Counted from the stretch's first letter, positions 53,788 through 64,000 are shown. The stretch: DNA of 64,000 nucleotides from Streptacidiphilus fuscans (GCF_015690355.1 NZ_JADPRT010000003.1:336464-400463); one strand, 5' to 3'. Made by a program: numbers and translations. The notes: a model not told the origin generated them from the sequence alone.

Positions 53788-54531
53788 TCAGCGCCGGCGC
53801 CTCACGCCGCCTCGGGAAGCGCGGGCCGCCTTGGCCCTGCGCGCCGCAGCCTTCACGCCGCCCGGGCTCTCGCCCGCCTTGACCCGCACCACGTGCGTCG
53901 GCGTCGAAACCACGTCCGCGCCGATCACCTCGACCGACCACTCCTCCGCGCCCAGCTTCAGCAGAGCCGCCTTGTGCTCCGCGACCTCCTGCTCGGCCGA
54001 GTCGCCCTTGAGCGCCAGCATCTGCCCGTACGGCCGGAGCAGCGGCAGCCCCCACCCCGCGAGCCGGTCCAGCGGCGCCACGGCACGCGCCGTCACCACA
54101 TCCACCTGGACCTTGCCGACCATCTCCTCGGCGCGACCGCGCAGCACCGTCACATTGTCCAGACGCAGCTCGCGGACCACCTCCTCCAGGAAGGTCGTCC
54201 GCCGCAGCAGCGGCTCCAGCAGTGTGATCTGGACGTCCGGTCGGGCCAGTGCCACCGGGATGCCGGGAAGTCCGGCACCGGAGCCGACGTCGCACAGCGA
54301 GAGCGAGTGCTTCTCCGGAAGCGCCTCGCCCAGCACCGCGCAGTTGAGGATGTGCCGCTCCCACAGCCGGGGCACCTCACGGGGACCGATCAGGCCACGC
54401 GTGACACCGGCATCCGCCAGCAGCTCCGCGTAGCGCACGGCCAGCTCCAGCCGGTCGCCGAAGATCTCAGCCGCGACCGCCGGGGTCTCCCCGAGCTCAG
54501 TCGAGAACTCCTCGGGCTGGGGCTCCTCCAC
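53788..54531 (-). CDS. rsmG: 16S rRNA (guanine-527-N7)-methyltransferase RsmG
   Basis: 247 residues from the GTG at 54531, with AGGAGAGG upstream. SAM motif [16 protein letters not shown]; RsmG signatures [18 protein letters not shown] and [12 protein letters not shown]. The C-terminus is Arg/Ala-rich. Loss gives low-level streptomycin resistance and altered antibiotic production in Streptomyces. Confidence 0.97.
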   Translation of the reverse strand: MEEPQPEEFSTELGETPAVAAEIFGDRLELAVRYAELLADAGVTRGLIGPREVPRLWERHILNCAVLGEALPEKHSLSLCDVGSGAGLPGIPVALARPDVQITLLEPLLRRTTFLEEVVRELRLDNVTVLRGRAEEMVGKVQVDVVTARAVAPLDRLAGWGLPLLRPYGQMLALKGDSAEQEVAEHKAALLKLGAEEWSVEVIGADVVSTPTHVVRVKAGESPGGVKAAARRAKAARASRGGVRRRR

Positions 54532-54583
54532 GCCGCACCTCTCCTCTACTCGCACCTGTGCTGTTGTGTGCCATTACTCACGA

Positions 54584-54628
54584 CGGCCCCGTTCGCAGCG
54601 ATCACGATGATCACCGCGAACGGGGCCG
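54584..54628 (-). terminator. Hairpin after jag
   Basis: CGGCCCCGTTCGC (54584-54596) and GCGAACGGGGCCG (54616-54628): perfect 13-bp stem with a 19-base loop that itself can fold (GATCA/TGATC). It follows the jag stop at 54665, minus strand. Confidence 0.8.
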
Positions 54629-54664
54629 GTCCGTTCCACTCACGTACTGCACCTGCCCGGCCGG

Positions 54665-55192
54665 TCAGGCCGGGAGCACGACCACGCGACGCTGGGGCTC
54701 CTCGCCCTCCGACTCGCTGCGCAGACCCGAGGCGGCCACGGCATCGTGCACCACCTTGCGCTCGAACGGCGTCATCGGACGCAGGCGGACCGGCTCGCCG
54801 CTCTCCTTGACGTCCTTGGCAGCCTGCTCGCCCAGCGTCGTCAGCTCGGCCCGCTTGTCGGCACGGAACCCGGCAATGTCCAGCATCAACCGGCTGCGCT
54901 CCCCGGTCTCCCGGTGCACGGCCAGACGGGTCAGCTCCTGCAGGGCCTCCAGGACCTCACCGTCCTGACCCACCAGGCGCTGCAGCGAACGCTGCGCACC
55001 CGGGGCCTCACCGATGATCGAGACGGAGGCACGATCGCCCTCGACGTCCATGTCGATGTCGCCGTCGAGATCGGCGATGTCGAGCAGGGCCTCAAGGTAG
55101 TCCGCAGCGATCTCGCCTTCCTGCTCGAGGTTGGCCAGCAGCTCGCTCTTGGACGTGGTGCCCTCGGCGGGGGCCACGGTGCCGTCCGTCAC
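54665..55192 (-). CDS. jag: Jag/KhpB-like RNA-binding protein (KH and R3H)
   Basis: 175 residues from the GTG at 55192, with AAGGAG upstream. The acidic N-terminus is followed by a KH domain (LVGQDGEVLEALQELTRLAV) and an R3H domain (RPMTPFERKVVHDAVA). RNA binding in the cytoplasm; the gene is next to yidC in most actinobacteria. Confidence 0.93.
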   Translation of the reverse strand: MTDGTVAPAEGTTSKSELLANLEQEGEIAADYLEALLDIADLDGDIDMDVEGDRASVSIIGEAPGAQRSLQRLVGQDGEVLEALQELTRLAVHRETGERSRLMLDIAGFRADKRAELTTLGEQAAKDVKESGEPVRLRPMTPFERKVVHDAVAASGLRSESEGEEPQRRVVVLPA

Positions 55193-55254
55193 GGATCGAC
55201 TCCTTCGGTGCACGGGGGTGGATCGGATGAAGGTGGGGGTGGGGCTGATCGGGT

Positions 55255-56364
55255 TCAGGACTTCTTCTTGGACGACTGACCGCCGCCCTGGCCGCCGCGG
55301 TTGCCCCCGCTGCCACCGGCCGTGGCCCGGCCACGGGCCGGAGCGGTCTTGGTGCCGCCGCCCGTCTTGGCCCCGCCGGACTTGGCGGCACCGCCGGACT
55401 GCTGGTGACCGCCGCCGGACGAACGCTGCGACTTGGACTGGCGCTTCGGCTGCACCCGCACCGGGGTCGGCTCCGGCTCCACATCCTCGGGAGCCTCAGT
55501 GCCGCCCTTCACCAGGGAGGCGATCGAGGTCTTGATCTCGGTGCCGTCCGCGTTCAGCTTGCCCTGGGCCTTGAGGCGCGCCTGGCGCTCCTTCCAGGCA
55601 ATCGAGCCCGGAGTCGGGTTACGGCGGATGACGACCAGCTGCTGGCCCAGCGTCCACGCGTTGGAGGTGACCATGTAGACCAGGACACCGATCGGCATGT
55701 TGATACCGAAGAAGATGTAGATGACCGGGAGGACGTACATCATCATCTTCTGCTGCTGCATGTACGGCGTCTTGACCGTGAGGTCGACGTTCTTCGTCAT
55801 GAGCTGGCGCGTGGTGAGGAACTGCGAGAAGCACATGGTCAGGATGAAGATCGCGGTGACGACCTTCACACTGGTCGAGCTGGAACCGATGAAGGTGGCC
55901 GAGATCGGGGCACCGAAGATGTGCGCACTGTAGGCGCTCACCAGCAGCGAACCGGTGATGACCCCGGACGGCTTCTTGTCGGCAACGTTACGCAGCACGC
56001 CGTACAGCGACATGAAGAACGGCGACTGGATCAGAAGAGGAAGACAGCTCGCAGCCGGGTTGGTACCCGCCTCCTTGTAGAGCTTCATCATCTCTTCGGA
56101 CTGCTTCTGGCGGTCGTTCTTGTAGCGCTCCTGGATGACCTTCATCTTCGGCTGGAGCGCCTGCATGGTCCGCATGGACTTGATCTGCTTGACGAACAGC
56201 GGAATCATCGCCGCGCGCACGCAGACCGTCAGCAGCACGATCGAGAGGCCCCAGGCCCAGCCCGAGTTCGGGCCGAAGATCGACCCCAGGACGGCATGGA
56301 ACTGGACCACAACCCAGGAGACGGCGTAGTACAGGGGTTTGAGAATCGTATCGAGGAACCCCAC
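55255..56364 (-). CDS. yidC: Membrane-protein insertase YidC
   Basis: 369 residues. Five helices are evident, beginning [17 protein letters not shown]; the first is followed by [20 protein letters not shown], with the hydrophilic-groove Arg conserved. The cytoplasmic C-terminal tail is basic and Gly/Gln-rich ([15 protein letters not shown]). Inserts membrane proteins with or without SecYEG. Confidence 0.96.
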   Translation of the reverse strand: MGFLDTILKPLYYAVSWVVVQFHAVLGSIFGPNSGWAWGLSIVLLTVCVRAAMIPLFVKQIKSMRTMQALQPKMKVIQERYKNDRQKQSEEMMKLYKEAGTNPAASCLPLLIQSPFFMSLYGVLRNVADKKPSGVITGSLLVSAYSAHIFGAPISATFIGSSSTSVKVVTAIFILTMCFSQFLTTRQLMTKNVDLTVKTPYMQQQKMMMYVLPVIYIFFGINMPIGVLVYMVTSNAWTLGQQLVVIRRNPTPGSIAWKERQARLKAQGKLNADGTEIKTSIASLVKGGTEAPEDVEPEPTPVRVQPKRQSKSQRSSGGGHQQSGGAAKSGGAKTGGGTKTAPARGRATAGGSGGNRGGQGGGQSSKKKS

Positions 56365-56367
56365 GGG

Positions 56368-56694
56368 TCAGACTCCTTGGGCAGTGGTCGGGGGGGCCGG
56401 CTTCCGAAGCCGCCGGTACCAGACCGGGTGCTTTCGTTCCGGGACGTAGTCGAAGCCGCCGGGAGTCCACGGGTTGCACCGCAGAATCCGCCAGGCGGTC
56501 AGGGCTGTGCCCTTGATCGCGCCGTGGACCTTGATTGCTTCGAAGCCGTAACGCGAGCAGGACGGGTGGTAGCGGCACACCGGTCCCAGCAGCGGGCTGA
56601 CGGTGAGCTGATAGAGCTTGATCAGCCCCAGCAGCACGTACTTGCCGGCGAACAGCCCGGCAAGTGCCACCCCCACCCACAGCAGGTACGTCAC
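56368..56694 (-). CDS. yidD: Membrane-protein insertion efficiency factor YidD
   Basis: 108 residues. An N-terminal hydrophobic/amphipathic helix ([20 protein letters not shown]) and the signature [15 protein letters not shown]. The stop is 3 bp upstream of yidC, so they are co-transcribed. Confidence 0.95.
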   Translation of the reverse strand: MTYLLWVGVALAGLFAGKYVLLGLIKLYQLTVSPLLGPVCRYHPSCSRYGFEAIKVHGAIKGTALTAWRILRCNPWTPGGFDYVPERKHPVWYRRLRKPAPPTTAQGV

Positions 56695-57119
56695 TGCCCT
56701 GCTCCCGTCGGCAACGAAGCGCTCAGTTTGCGCAGCGCGGAGTCCAGATCGCGTGCCAGGTCCGCGTACTCCGCCTCGGCAGCCGAGGGCAGCGCGCGTA
56801 CCACTATCAGGCTACCTGCGGGCAGGCGGCCGATACGCTCGGCCATGAGGTGACGTAGCCGACGCTTGACACGATTCCGGACCACGGCGACCCCGACAGC
56901 CTTGCTGACAACAAAACCCGCACGTGCCGGGAGAAAGTTCCCCCCGGCGCCGTGCGGGTTTGCAGGCTCCGTCATCGGCACCCCTGCCGTCTCCGGCGAA
57001 ACACCGGTACCACCGGTGAAGAGGTGCGCGACAAGCAGCGGGCGGCCGGCTCGCCGGCCACGCCGCACCGCGGTCGCGAAGTCCTCGCGCCGCCTCAGCC
57101 GATTCTCGGAGGGCAGCAC
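56691..57119 (-). CDS. rnpA: Ribonuclease P protein component
   Basis: 143 residues from the GTG at 57119. RnpA signatures are [17 protein letters not shown] at the start and RNRVKRRLR near the middle, with a short insertion ([16 protein letters not shown]) between. Its stop overlaps the yidD start (ATGA). It follows rpmH closely. Confidence 0.95.
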   Translation of the reverse strand: MLPSENRLRRREDFATAVRRGRRAGRPLLVAHLFTGGTGVSPETAGVPMTEPANPHGAGGNFLPARAGFVVSKAVGVAVVRNRVKRRLRHLMAERIGRLPAGSLIVVRALPSAAEAEYADLARDLDSALRKLSASLPTGAGQ

Positions 57120-57150
57120 GACATGACGACCTTGGTGATTCGGAAGATGA

Positions 57151-57288
57151 TCAGGCCGACAGGGTGGTGCGGCCCTTGCCGCGGCGGGCGGCGAGGATCG
57201 CACGACCGGCACGCGTACGCATCCGCAGACGGAAGCCGTGGGTCTTGGCACGACGACGGTTGTTCGGCTGGAAGGTGCGCTTGCTCAC
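57151..57288 (-). CDS. rpmH: 50S ribosomal protein L34
   Basis: 45 residues, complete, from a GTG at 57288 with GGAG upstream. Sequence begins [19 protein letters not shown] and ends GKGRTTLSA, which is L34. It is divergent from dnaA across a 385-bp gap. Confidence 0.97.
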   Translation of the reverse strand: MSKRTFQPNNRRRAKTHGFRLRMRTRAGRAILAARRGKGRTTLSA

Positions 57289-57582
57289 GGGGGTAACTCC
57301 AGGTCAATCGAAGGGGCGGCGGGACATCGCTTGGCCGTCACCGTGCGTCCGCGTGATCCCCATAACCCGTTCTGTACGGTGATCCACGACGCCAGATAGC
57401 TGCGCGCCTCGACTGAGGAGACTCCGCGGGCAGGCGGCAGCGGCCATCGACAACTCGACCTCGTTACGGTACGTGGAACGGCGTCCATGGGTCAAACCAG
57501 CCGACCTGACCTCGGCAGACACCGGGCGGAAGCCGCCGCACGCTTTCGGCCACGGACCAGCGGCGACACGCTACCCACACCC

Positions 57583-57591
57583 TGTGGACAA
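57583..57591 (-). promoter_or_regulatory. DnaA box upstream of dnaA
   Basis: TGTGGACAA is the exact complement of the DnaA-box consensus TTGTCCACA and lies 83 bp upstream of the dnaA start, in the divergent rpmH-dnaA gap (57289-57673). Autoregulation of dnaA by such boxes is well known. A TTGACA at 57624 could be a -35 element, but no good -10 is seen. The rest of the gap shows nothing else. Confidence 0.65.
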
Positions 57592-57673
57592 CAACTTGAA
57601 TCGGGGCATGCCACCCGCCTACCGTTGACAGACTTTCCATGGACCTCCCTGCCCACAGTGAAGGCGTGCACCA

Positions 57674-59617
57674 GTGGCTGAACCGACAAACGATCTCGCT
57701 TCCGCATGGGCGCGGGTCGTCGAGCGACTGGCCAGCGACCCCAGCGTCGAGTCCATGGACAAGAAGTGGCTGCAGCGCACCCACCCCATGGGGATGATGC
57801 ACAACACCGCGCTGCTGGCCACCCCCAACGAGTACGCCAAGAGCGTGCTGGAGGGCCGCCTGGTCGGGCAGATCACCGAGCTGCTCGGCGCCGAGTTCCA
57901 GCGGTCGATCCTGATCGCCGTCGTGGTCGACGCCAACGCGGGCACGCTGCCCCAGGCCTCGGCCCCGGCCCCGCAGTCCCACCAGCCGCAGCCCCAGTCG
58001 CACCAGCAACACCAGCCTCAGCAGCACCAGGGGCAGCAGGGTCACCAGCCGCAGCCCACGTCGTGGCAGACCGGCTACGGATATCCCCAGCCTGGGGAGA
58101 ATCCCCGGTCGTACCAGGATTCCCCGCAGTCCCACGGATACCAGGAATCCCACGGGTACCAGCAGCACCAGCAGCACGGGGAGCAGGCCCAACCGCAGCC
58201 GAGGCAGTACCCGGAGCCCGCGCCCTACCCGCAGCAGCCCGCCGAGCCCCAGGCGTACCACGACGAGTGGAGCGTGCCGCAGCTGCCGGTGCAGCTGCCG
58301 CCCCAGTCCGTTCAGCACGGGCAGCACAGCCAGCAGGGCCCACACGGCCAGCACGGCTCGCCCTCCGGTGAGGACCGGCAGCCGCGCGCCCAGCTGCCCG
58401 CCGTTCCCGAGTCGTCGTCCACCGAGCTCGCCCCCCGGCCGGAGCCCGAACCGCCGGCGTCGTCCAACATGCCCGCACCGCCTGCCGCGAGCCGGCCCCC
58501 GGCGGTACCGGCCGTCTCGCCGATGCCCCGGCCCGGCACCGGATCCAGCGGGAGCTCCTCGCTCCCCGGAGGCGGCAAGGACGAGCCCGCGGCGCGGCTG
58601 AACCCCAAGTACCTCTTCGACACCTTCGTCATCGGCGCGAGCAACCGCTTCGCCCACGCGGCCGCGGTCGCCGTCGCCGAGAGCCCGGCCAAGGCCTACA
58701 ACCCGCTCTTCATCTACGGCGAATCCGGCCTCGGCAAGACGCACCTGCTGCACGCCATCGGCCACTACGCCCGCAGTCTCTACCCGGGCACCCGGGTCCG
58801 GTACGTGAGCTCCGAGGAGTTCACCAACGAGTTCATCAACTCGATCCGCGACGACAAGGGCGACGGCTTCCGGCAGCGCTACCGCGACATGGACATCCTG
58901 CTGGTCGACGACATCCAGTTCCTGCAGAACAAGGAGTCGACCCAGGAGGAGTTCTTCCACACCTTCAACACCCTGCACAACGCCAACAAGCAGATCGTGA
59001 TCTCCTCCGACCGGCCGCCCAAGCAGCTGGTCACGCTGGAGGACCGGCTGCGCAACCGCTTCGAGTGGGGCCTGACCACCGACGTCCAGCCGCCCGAGCT
59101 GGAGACCCGGATCGCGATCCTGCGCAAGAAGGCGCTCCAGGAGCAACTCAACGCTCCTGCCGAGGTGTTGGAGTTCATCGCCTCGCGGATCTCGCGCAAC
59201 ATCCGTGAGCTGGAGGGCGCGCTGATCCGCGTCACCGCCTTCGCCAGCCTCAACCGGGCGCCGGTGGACCTGCAGTTGGCGGAGGTCGTGCTCAAGGACC
59301 TGGTCCCGGGTGGCGAGGACGACGGGCCGGAGATCACAGTCGGCGTGATCATGCAGCAGACCGCCGCGTACTTCGGACTGTCGGTGGACGACCTGTGCGG
59401 GTCCTCGCGCAGCCGGGTGCTGGTGACGGCCCGCCAGATCGCCATGTACCTGTGCCGGGAGCTGACCGACCTGTCGCTGCCGAAGATCGGTGCGGCCTTC
59501 GGCGGCCGCGACCACACCACGGTCATGCACGCGGACCGCAAGATCCGCACGATGATGGCCGAGCGGCGGGCCATCTACAACCAGGTCACCGAGCTGACCA
59601 ACCGCATCAAGAGCTGA
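57674..59617 (+). CDS. dnaA: Chromosomal replication initiator DnaA
   Basis: 647 residues from the GTG at 57674. N-terminal domain I is short, followed by a very long Gln/His/Pro-rich linker (about 100-310), typical of Streptomyces. The AAA+ domain has [13 protein letters not shown] and [10 protein letters not shown]; the DNA-binding domain ends with [11 protein letters not shown]. It opens oriC, which lies directly downstream. Confidence 0.98.
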   Translation: MAEPTNDLASAWARVVERLASDPSVESMDKKWLQRTHPMGMMHNTALLATPNEYAKSVLEGRLVGQITELLGAEFQRSILIAVVVDANAGTLPQASAPAPQSHQPQPQSHQQHQPQQHQGQQGHQPQPTSWQTGYGYPQPGENPRSYQDSPQSHGYQESHGYQQHQQHGEQAQPQPRQYPEPAPYPQQPAEPQAYHDEWSVPQLPVQLPPQSVQHGQHSQQGPHGQHGSPSGEDRQPRAQLPAVPESSSTELAPRPEPEPPASSNMPAPPAASRPPAVPAVSPMPRPGTGSSGSSSLPGGGKDEPAARLNPKYLFDTFVIGASNRFAHAAAVAVAESPAKAYNPLFIYGESGLGKTHLLHAIGHYARSLYPGTRVRYVSSEEFTNEFINSIRDDKGDGFRQRYRDMDILLVDDIQFLQNKESTQEEFFHTFNTLHNANKQIVISSDRPPKQLVTLEDRLRNRFEWGLTTDVQPPELETRIAILRKKALQEQLNAPAEVLEFIASRISRNIRELEGALIRVTAFASLNRAPVDLQLAEVVLKDLVPGGEDDGPEITVGVIMQQTAAYFGLSVDDLCGSSRSRVLVTARQIAMYLCRELTDLSLPKIGAAFGGRDHTTVMHADRKIRTMMAERRAIYNQVTELTNRIKS

Positions 59618-59636
59618 CACCCGCACCGGAACGGAG

Positions 59637-59664
59637 CTGAGGGGCGCCCACGGGCGCCCCTCAG
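59637..59664 (+). terminator. Hairpin terminator of dnaA
   Basis: CTGAGGGGCGCCC (59637-59649) and GGGCGCCCCTCAG (59652-59664): perfect 13-bp stem with a 2-base loop, followed by TCGTTT, 20 bp after the dnaA stop. Confidence 0.88.
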
Positions 59665-59699
59665 TCGTTTCCCGGGGCGCCGGCTGTGGGTGGACGGCG

Positions 59700-60300
59700 C
59701 GGCTGCCCACAGTCATGGGTACCTTTGCCCGTCCACACCCTGGGGAGAAGCGAGTTATCCAGAATCGCTCCACAGGCACTGCCGCTCTGGAAGGATCGTC
59801 GCAGGTCACCTGCCTGTGGGTATGTGGGAACCAGTCATCCACAGCCTGTGGAGAACTGAGCGGCCGTCAACCGGCCACCGAGGTTATCCACGCGCTGTCC
59901 CCAGGCTTGGCCCGGTTATCCCCAGCATCGGCTCGTTTCTCCACAAGAATGTCCACAGAACGGCAACATCGTGGGCCATTTCACTGGGTCGAGCGAATTG
60001 GTCCCCGTGATGTTGCCATCGGGGCTGTGGGTAACCGGGGGAAAAGCTGGGGACGGTGTGGTGGACAACCTGTGCACAAGCCAGGAACCCTGTGCACAGC
60101 GGGGGTTACGTCCACAGGGCCGCTAGTTTTTCCACCGTGGCCGTCCCCAGGGAATGTGGATGAAAAAGCGGCCTCGACCTGCGCAGGAAGGGGTTATCCA
60201 CGGTTTCCACAAGGCCTACTACTACTACCCACTAGAGATAGCTCGGTCTTGATCCAAAAGAAGGTGGGCGGTGGATCTGTGGAGAACGCGGACTGGCCAC
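59700..60300. other. Chromosomal replication origin oriC
   Basis: The 897-bp dnaA-dnaN gap carries many DnaA-box-like nonamers in both directions. Examples: TCATCCACA (59835), TTATCCACG (59884 and 60194), TTCTCCACA (59937), ATGTCCACA (59949), TGTGGGTAA (60026), GGTGGACAA (60060), TGTGCACAA (60071), TGTGGATGA (60155), GTTTCCACA (60203) and TGTGGAGAA (59847 and 60278). The run actactactaccca near 60220-60235 is the least GC-rich part and may help unwinding. The rest of the gap to 60514 shows no gene. Confidence 0.95.
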
Positions 60301-60514
60301 GCGTTCGAGACCGACTTCGGCCCATCTGCCTCAGCTGTCCGTGGTATGCGTCAGACTGTTCCTCGGCAACAGGAGCGGACGCATGGAGCATCCCCTCCGT
60401 CGCGGGCCCTCAACCGCCCGTCCAGATGCCGCGTAGATGCAGTGCAGATGAACAGAGAGAGCGCGTGCGCGCACCGACGCGCAGAGCGACATCCACCTCA
60501 GGAGGCGGTTACCG

Positions 60515-61657
60515 GTGAAGTTCCGGGTCGAGCGTGACGTCCTCGCGGAGGCCGTGGCCTGGGCCGCGCGCAGCCTCCCGGCCCGGCCCCCGGTGCCGGT
60601 GCTCGCCGGGCTGCTGCTGACGGCGGAGAGCGAGGGCGGTACGGGCACGCTGAGCCTGTCCGGCTTCGACTACGAGGTCTCGGCCCGCGTCGAGACCGAG
60701 GCGGACGTCGAGGAGGCGGGCACGGTCCTGGTCTCCGGTCGTCTGCTCGCGGACATCTCCCGCTCGCTTCCCAACAGGCCTGTGGAGATCTCCACCGACG
60801 GCGTGCGCGTGCTGGTCGTCTGCGGCAGCTCGCGATTCACACTCCCCACCCTGCCTGTGGAGGAGTACCCGGCTCTGCCGCAGATGCCGACGGTCTCCGG
60901 CATGGTCCCCGGTGACGCCTTCGCCGCCGCGGTCGCCCAGGTGGCCGTCGCCGCCGGTCGCGACGACACGCTGCCGGTGCTGACCGGTGTCCGCGTCGAG
61001 ATCGAGGACGACCGGGTCACCCTGGCTGCGACGGACCGCTACCGCTTCGCCGTCCGCGACCTGCTGTGGAAGCCGGAGCAGCCCGGCCTGTCGGCGGTGG
61101 CCCTGGTCCCCGCCAAGACCCTGCTCGACACCGCGAAGTCGCTCAGCGCGGGCGACAGCGTCTCCATCGCGCTGGCCGGCAGTGGCAAGGGCGAGGGCCT
61201 GATCGGTTTCGAGGGCGCCGGGCGCCGGACCACCACGCGGCTGCTGGAGGGCGAGTTCCCGAAGTTCCGCTCGCTCTTCCCGACGGAGTTCTCCGCGGTC
61301 GGCACGGTGGGCACCCAGGCCTTTGTGGACGCCGTCAAGCGTGTCTCCCTGGTCGCCGAGCGGAACACCCCGGTGCGGCTCAACTTCGAGCAGGGCGTGC
61401 TGATCCTGGAGGCCGGCTCCGGCGACGACGCGCAGGCCACGGAGCGGCTGGACGCGGACCTCGAGGGCGACGACATCTCGATCGCGTTCAACCCGGCCTA
61501 CCTGCTGGACGGCCTGTCGGCCATCGACTCCCCGATCGCCCAGCTCAGCTTCACCACGGCGACGAAGCCGGCGCTGCTGAGTGGCAAGGCCTCGCAGGAG
61601 AGCGAGGCCGACGAGGCGTACAAGTACCTGATCATGCCCGTTCGCCTGTCCGGCTGA
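60515..61657 (+). CDS. dnaN: DNA polymerase III beta sliding clamp
   Basis: 380 residues from the GTG at 60515, with AGGAGG at 60500-60505. The start MKFRVERDVLAEAVAWAAR and the end YKYLIMPVRLSG are canonical; three repeated clamp domains are present. It tethers the polymerase to DNA. Confidence 0.98.
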   Translation: MKFRVERDVLAEAVAWAARSLPARPPVPVLAGLLLTAESEGGTGTLSLSGFDYEVSARVETEADVEEAGTVLVSGRLLADISRSLPNRPVEISTDGVRVLVVCGSSRFTLPTLPVEEYPALPQMPTVSGMVPGDAFAAAVAQVAVAAGRDDTLPVLTGVRVEIEDDRVTLAATDRYRFAVRDLLWKPEQPGLSAVALVPAKTLLDTAKSLSAGDSVSIALAGSGKGEGLIGFEGAGRRTTTRLLEGEFPKFRSLFPTEFSAVGTVGTQAFVDAVKRVSLVAERNTPVRLNFEQGVLILEAGSGDDAQATERLDADLEGDDISIAFNPAYLLDGLSAIDSPIAQLSFTTATKPALLSGKASQESEADEAYKYLIMPVRLSG

Positions 61658-61682
61658 CGGTTCGACCTGCCCCAGCCCACGG

Positions 61683-61745
61683 TTGCACCACCTGGGGCGC
61701 GGTGGGTGGTTGCTCGCGCAGTTCCCCGCGCCCCTTCCCGCCCTG
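61683..61745. repeat. Streptomyces-type dispersed GC-rich repeat
   Basis: The string CACCTGGGGCGCGGTGGGTGG... with GCGCAGTTCCCCGCGCCCCT resembles a short dispersed element that I recall from many Streptomyces intergenic regions (central motif GCGCAGTTCCCCGCGCCCC). It occupies the gap between dnaN and gnd. A partial relative, GGTTGCACCATCCGAGGGGCG, occurs at the far right end. Confidence 0.55.
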
Positions 61746-61814
61746 CGGGGATAGGCTCGGGGATTGGTGCGGCAACGGGGCCGCGGACAGTCAGCACACA
61801 ACGAAGGACTGATC

Positions 61815-62690
61815 ATGCAGCTCGGACTCATCGGTCTCGGCAAGATGGGCGGCAACATGCGCGAGCGCATCCGCCGCGCGGGTCACACCGTCATCGGTTA
61901 CGACCGCGATCCCGCCCTGTCCGACGTGGCGAGCCTGAAGGAGCTGGTCGGCTCCCTCGCCGCGCCGCGCGTGGTGTGGGTGATGGTGCCGGCCGGTGGG
62001 CCGACGCAGTCGACCGTCGACGAGCTGGCCGAGCTGCTCGAGCCGGGCGACGTCGTCGTCGACGGCGGCAACTCCCGCTGGACCGACGACGAGAAGCACG
62101 CCGCGGACCTGGCGAAGAAGGGCATCGGCTTCGTCGACTGCGGCGTCTCCGGCGGCGTCTGGGGCCTGCAGAACGGCTACGCCCTGATGTACGGCGGCTC
62201 CGACGCCGACATCGCCAAGGTGCAGCCGATCTTCGACGCGCTGAAGCCCGAGGGCGAGTACGGCTCCGTGCACGCCGGCAAGGTCGGCGCGGGCCACTTC
62301 GCGAAGATGGTCCACAACGGCATCGAGTACGCGATCATGCAGGCCTACGCCGAGGGCTGGGAGCTGCTGGAGGCCGTGGACAGCGTCACCGACGTCCGCG
62401 AGATCTTCCGCTCCTGGAAGGAGGGCACGGTCATCCGCTCCTGGCTGCTGGACCTGGCCGTGGACGCCCTCGACAAGGACGAGCACCTCGACAAGCTCAA
62501 GGGCTACGCCGCCGACTCCGGCGAGGGCCGCTGGACGGTCGAGGCGGCCATCGACCACGCCGTGCCGCTGCCGGCGATCACCGCCTCGCTCTTCGCCCGC
62601 TTCGCGTCCCGCCAGGACGACTCGCCGCAGATGAAGATGATCGCGGCGCTGCGCAACGAGTTCGGCGGCCACGCGGTCGAGAGCAAGTAG
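61815..62690 (+). CDS. gnd: 6-phosphogluconate dehydrogenase (decarboxylating, short form)
   Basis: 291 residues from the ATG at 61815. NAD(P) motif [16 protein letters not shown]; active-site region [14 protein letters not shown]. The length is that of the short actinobacterial form. Pentose-phosphate pathway. The position between dnaN and recF is conserved in Streptomyces. Confidence 0.95.
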   Translation: MQLGLIGLGKMGGNMRERIRRAGHTVIGYDRDPALSDVASLKELVGSLAAPRVVWVMVPAGGPTQSTVDELAELLEPGDVVVDGGNSRWTDDEKHAADLAKKGIGFVDCGVSGGVWGLQNGYALMYGGSDADIAKVQPIFDALKPEGEYGSVHAGKVGAGHFAKMVHNGIEYAIMQAYAEGWELLEAVDSVTDVREIFRSWKEGTVIRSWLLDLAVDALDKDEHLDKLKGYAADSGEGRWTVEAAIDHAVPLPAITASLFARFASRQDDSPQMKMIAALRNEFGGHAVESK

Positions 62691-62727
62691 CGAGCCGGTA
62701 GTTCATCCACAACCTGCGAAGGAAGCT

Positions 62728-63855
62728 GTGCACGTCGCGCATCTGTCGCTGGCCGACTTCCGCTGTTACGCCCGGGTCGAGGTTCCGCTCGACCCGGGCG
62801 TCACCGCGTTCACCGGGCCCAACGGCCAGGGGAAGACCAACCTGGTCGAGGCGGTCGGCTATCTGGCCACGCTCGGTAGCCACCGGGTCGCGGGCGATGC
62901 CCCGCTGGTCCGTCAGGGCGCGGAGCGGGCGATCGTGCGCGGGATGGTGGTCAGGGACGAGCGCCAGACGCTGATCGAGCTGGAGCTGAACCCCGGCCGG
63001 GCGAACCGGGCGCGGATCAACCGCAGCGACAACGTGCGCCCGCGTGACGTGCTGGGCCTGCTGCGGACGGTCCTGTTCGCGCCCGAGGACCTGGCCCTGG
63101 TGAAGGGCGACCCGGGCGAGCGCCGTCGCTTCCTGGACGAGCTGCTGACGCTGCGTGCGCCGCGGTTGGCGGGCGTCCGGCAGGACTACGAGCGGGTGCT
63201 CAAGCAGCGCAACGCGCTGCTGAAGTCGGCGGCGATGGCCCGGCGTTCTTCGGGCCGGGTGGAGCTGTCGACGCTGGACGTCTGGGACGACCATCTGGCC
63301 CGTGCGGGCGCGGAGTTGCTGGCACAGCGGCTGGATCTGGTCGCCGCGCTGCAGCCGCTGGTGGCGCGCGCGTACGAGGAGCTGGCACCGGGCGGCGGCG
63401 GGACGGTGCTGGAGTACCGCTCGTCGATGGGCGAGGGGGTGCCGCTGGGCGGCGGCCGTGAGGCGCTGCACGCGGCGTTGCTCGCCGCGTTGGGCGCGGC
63501 CCGCAAGCAGGAGATCGAGCGCGGCCTGACCCTGGTGGGCCCGCACCGCGACGAGCTGGGCCTGCGGCTCGGCGAGCTGCCCGCGAAGGGGTACGCCTCG
63601 CACGGCGAGTGCTGGTCGTACGCGCTGGCGCTGCGTCTGGCCTCCTACGACCTGCTCCGCGCGGACGGCGGTGAGCCAGTCCTGATCCTGGACGACGTCT
63701 TCGCCGAGCTGGACGCGCGACGCCGCGAGAGGCTCGCGGAGCGCGTGGCGACAGGCGAGCAGGTGCTGGTGACCGCGGCGGTCCCCGAGGACGTCCCGGA
63801 GGCGCTCAAGGGAACGCGCTACGCGGTCATGGACGGCGAAGTCACCCGACTCTGA
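62728..63855 (+). CDS. recF: DNA replication and repair protein RecF
   Basis: 375 residues from a GTG with GAAGGA upstream. Walker [14 protein letters not shown], the coiled arms, and Walker [12 protein letters not shown] in an SMC-like ATPase. It loads RecA at gaps. A DUF721 gene and gyrB would be expected next, beyond the window. Confidence 0.97.
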   Translation: MHVAHLSLADFRCYARVEVPLDPGVTAFTGPNGQGKTNLVEAVGYLATLGSHRVAGDAPLVRQGAERAIVRGMVVRDERQTLIELELNPGRANRARINRSDNVRPRDVLGLLRTVLFAPEDLALVKGDPGERRRFLDELLTLRAPRLAGVRQDYERVLKQRNALLKSAAMARRSSGRVELSTLDVWDDHLARAGAELLAQRLDLVAALQPLVARAYEELAPGGGGTVLEYRSSMGEGVPLGGGREALHAALLAALGAARKQEIERGLTLVGPHRDELGLRLGELPAKGYASHGECWSYALALRLASYDLLRADGGEPVLILDDVFAELDARRRERLAERVATGEQVLVTAAVPEDVPEALKGTRYAVMDGEVTRL

Positions 63856-63921
63856 CCTGCCTGTGGGCAAGGCGGGACAAGGTGGGCGTGTGCTGCCGCA
63901 TGTGGTTGCACCATCCGAGGG

Positions 63922-63986
63922 GCGGGGGGGGGGGGGGGGGGCCCCCCCCCCCCGGGGGGGGGGGGGGGGCCCCCCCCGCGGGGGGG
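63922..63986. repeat. Alternating G and C homopolymer block
   Basis: From about 63922 the sequence changes to long runs of G, then C, then G, then C, with a CGCG interruption. No other region looks like this. It is most probably a misread or misassembled region, not real sequence; it should be ignored in annotation. Confidence 0.8.
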
Positions 63987-64000
63987 CCCCTGCGATGGTG

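Noticed and set aside
1..64000. tRNA or rRNA genes
   Set aside because: No cloverleaf-like sequence or rRNA sequence was recognised by eye; a tRNAscan run would be needed to exclude them.

Overview
This window is chromosomal DNA from a high-GC, spore-forming actinomycete, most probably a member of the Streptomycetaceae. Evidence: GC-rich codon use with many GTG starts, an SsgA-type sporulation protein next to its IclR-type activator SsgR, and the gene order recF-gnd-dnaN-oriC-dnaA-rpmH-rnpA-yidD-yidC-jag-rsmG-parA-parB, which is the classical Streptomyces origin region. The genus (Streptomyces, Kitasatospora or Streptacidiphilus) cannot be fixed from the sequence alone.

Layout, left to right. 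0.2-7.7 kb: a YibE/F membrane protein, a small family of secreted paralogues (one intact, one C-terminal remnant, one frameshifted), an NfeD-like protein and a flotillin/SPFH protein. 7.7-17.2 kb: small membrane proteins, a cupin, ssgA-like/ssgR, a NUDIX hydrolase, a redox cluster (MerR regulator, thioredoxin, globin-reductase), a metallo-hydrolase, a beta-lactamase-fold hydrolase and a YqeY-like protein. 17.3-25.1 kb: replicative helicase dnaB carrying two inteins, a MATE transporter, and the rpsF-ssb-rpsR-rplI operon. 25.4-33 kb: cell-envelope genes (FemX-like ligase, alanine-racemase-like protein, GT87 mannosyltransferase-like protein, class A PBP). 33-45.5 kb: PadR regulator, inositol-phosphate synthase, MFS transporter, CCA/poly(A) polymerase-type nucleotidyltransferase, secreted DUF6049-like protein, the flippase MurJ and a membrane pseudokinase. 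45.5-50.1 kb: sigM and its anti-sigma factor, trxB-trxA behind a near-perfect SigR-type promoter, and a zinc amidase. 50.2-57.3 kb: acetyltransferase, parB, parA, rsmG, jag, yidC, yidD, rnpA, rpmH, all leftward. 57.7-63.9 kb: dnaA, oriC, dnaN, gnd, recF, all rightward.

The genes combine replication initiation (dnaA, dnaN, dnaB, ssb, recF, oriC), segregation (parAB), membrane-protein insertion (yidC/yidD), thiol redox control (trxA, trxB, a second thioredoxin, SigM) and peptidoglycan precursor or wall handling (femX, alr-like, PBP, murJ, pseudokinase, amidase).

The most unusual signal is a family of eight intergenic or 3'-end palindromes, each exactly 42 bp, with ends CAAGATC/GATCTTG and core TGTCACACGTGTGACA. 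Arm substitutions are often compensatory. Five of the eight lie between 46.1 and 53.7 kb around trx, amidase and parAB, and one lies inside the 3' end of sigM just before the overlapping anti-sigma gene. Other notable items are the double-intein DnaB, DnaA-box clusters outside oriC (upstream of dnaB), a fused and atypical flavohaemoglobin with a long N-terminal extension, and an abnormal G/C homopolymer block at the right end that looks like a sequencing or assembly artefact.
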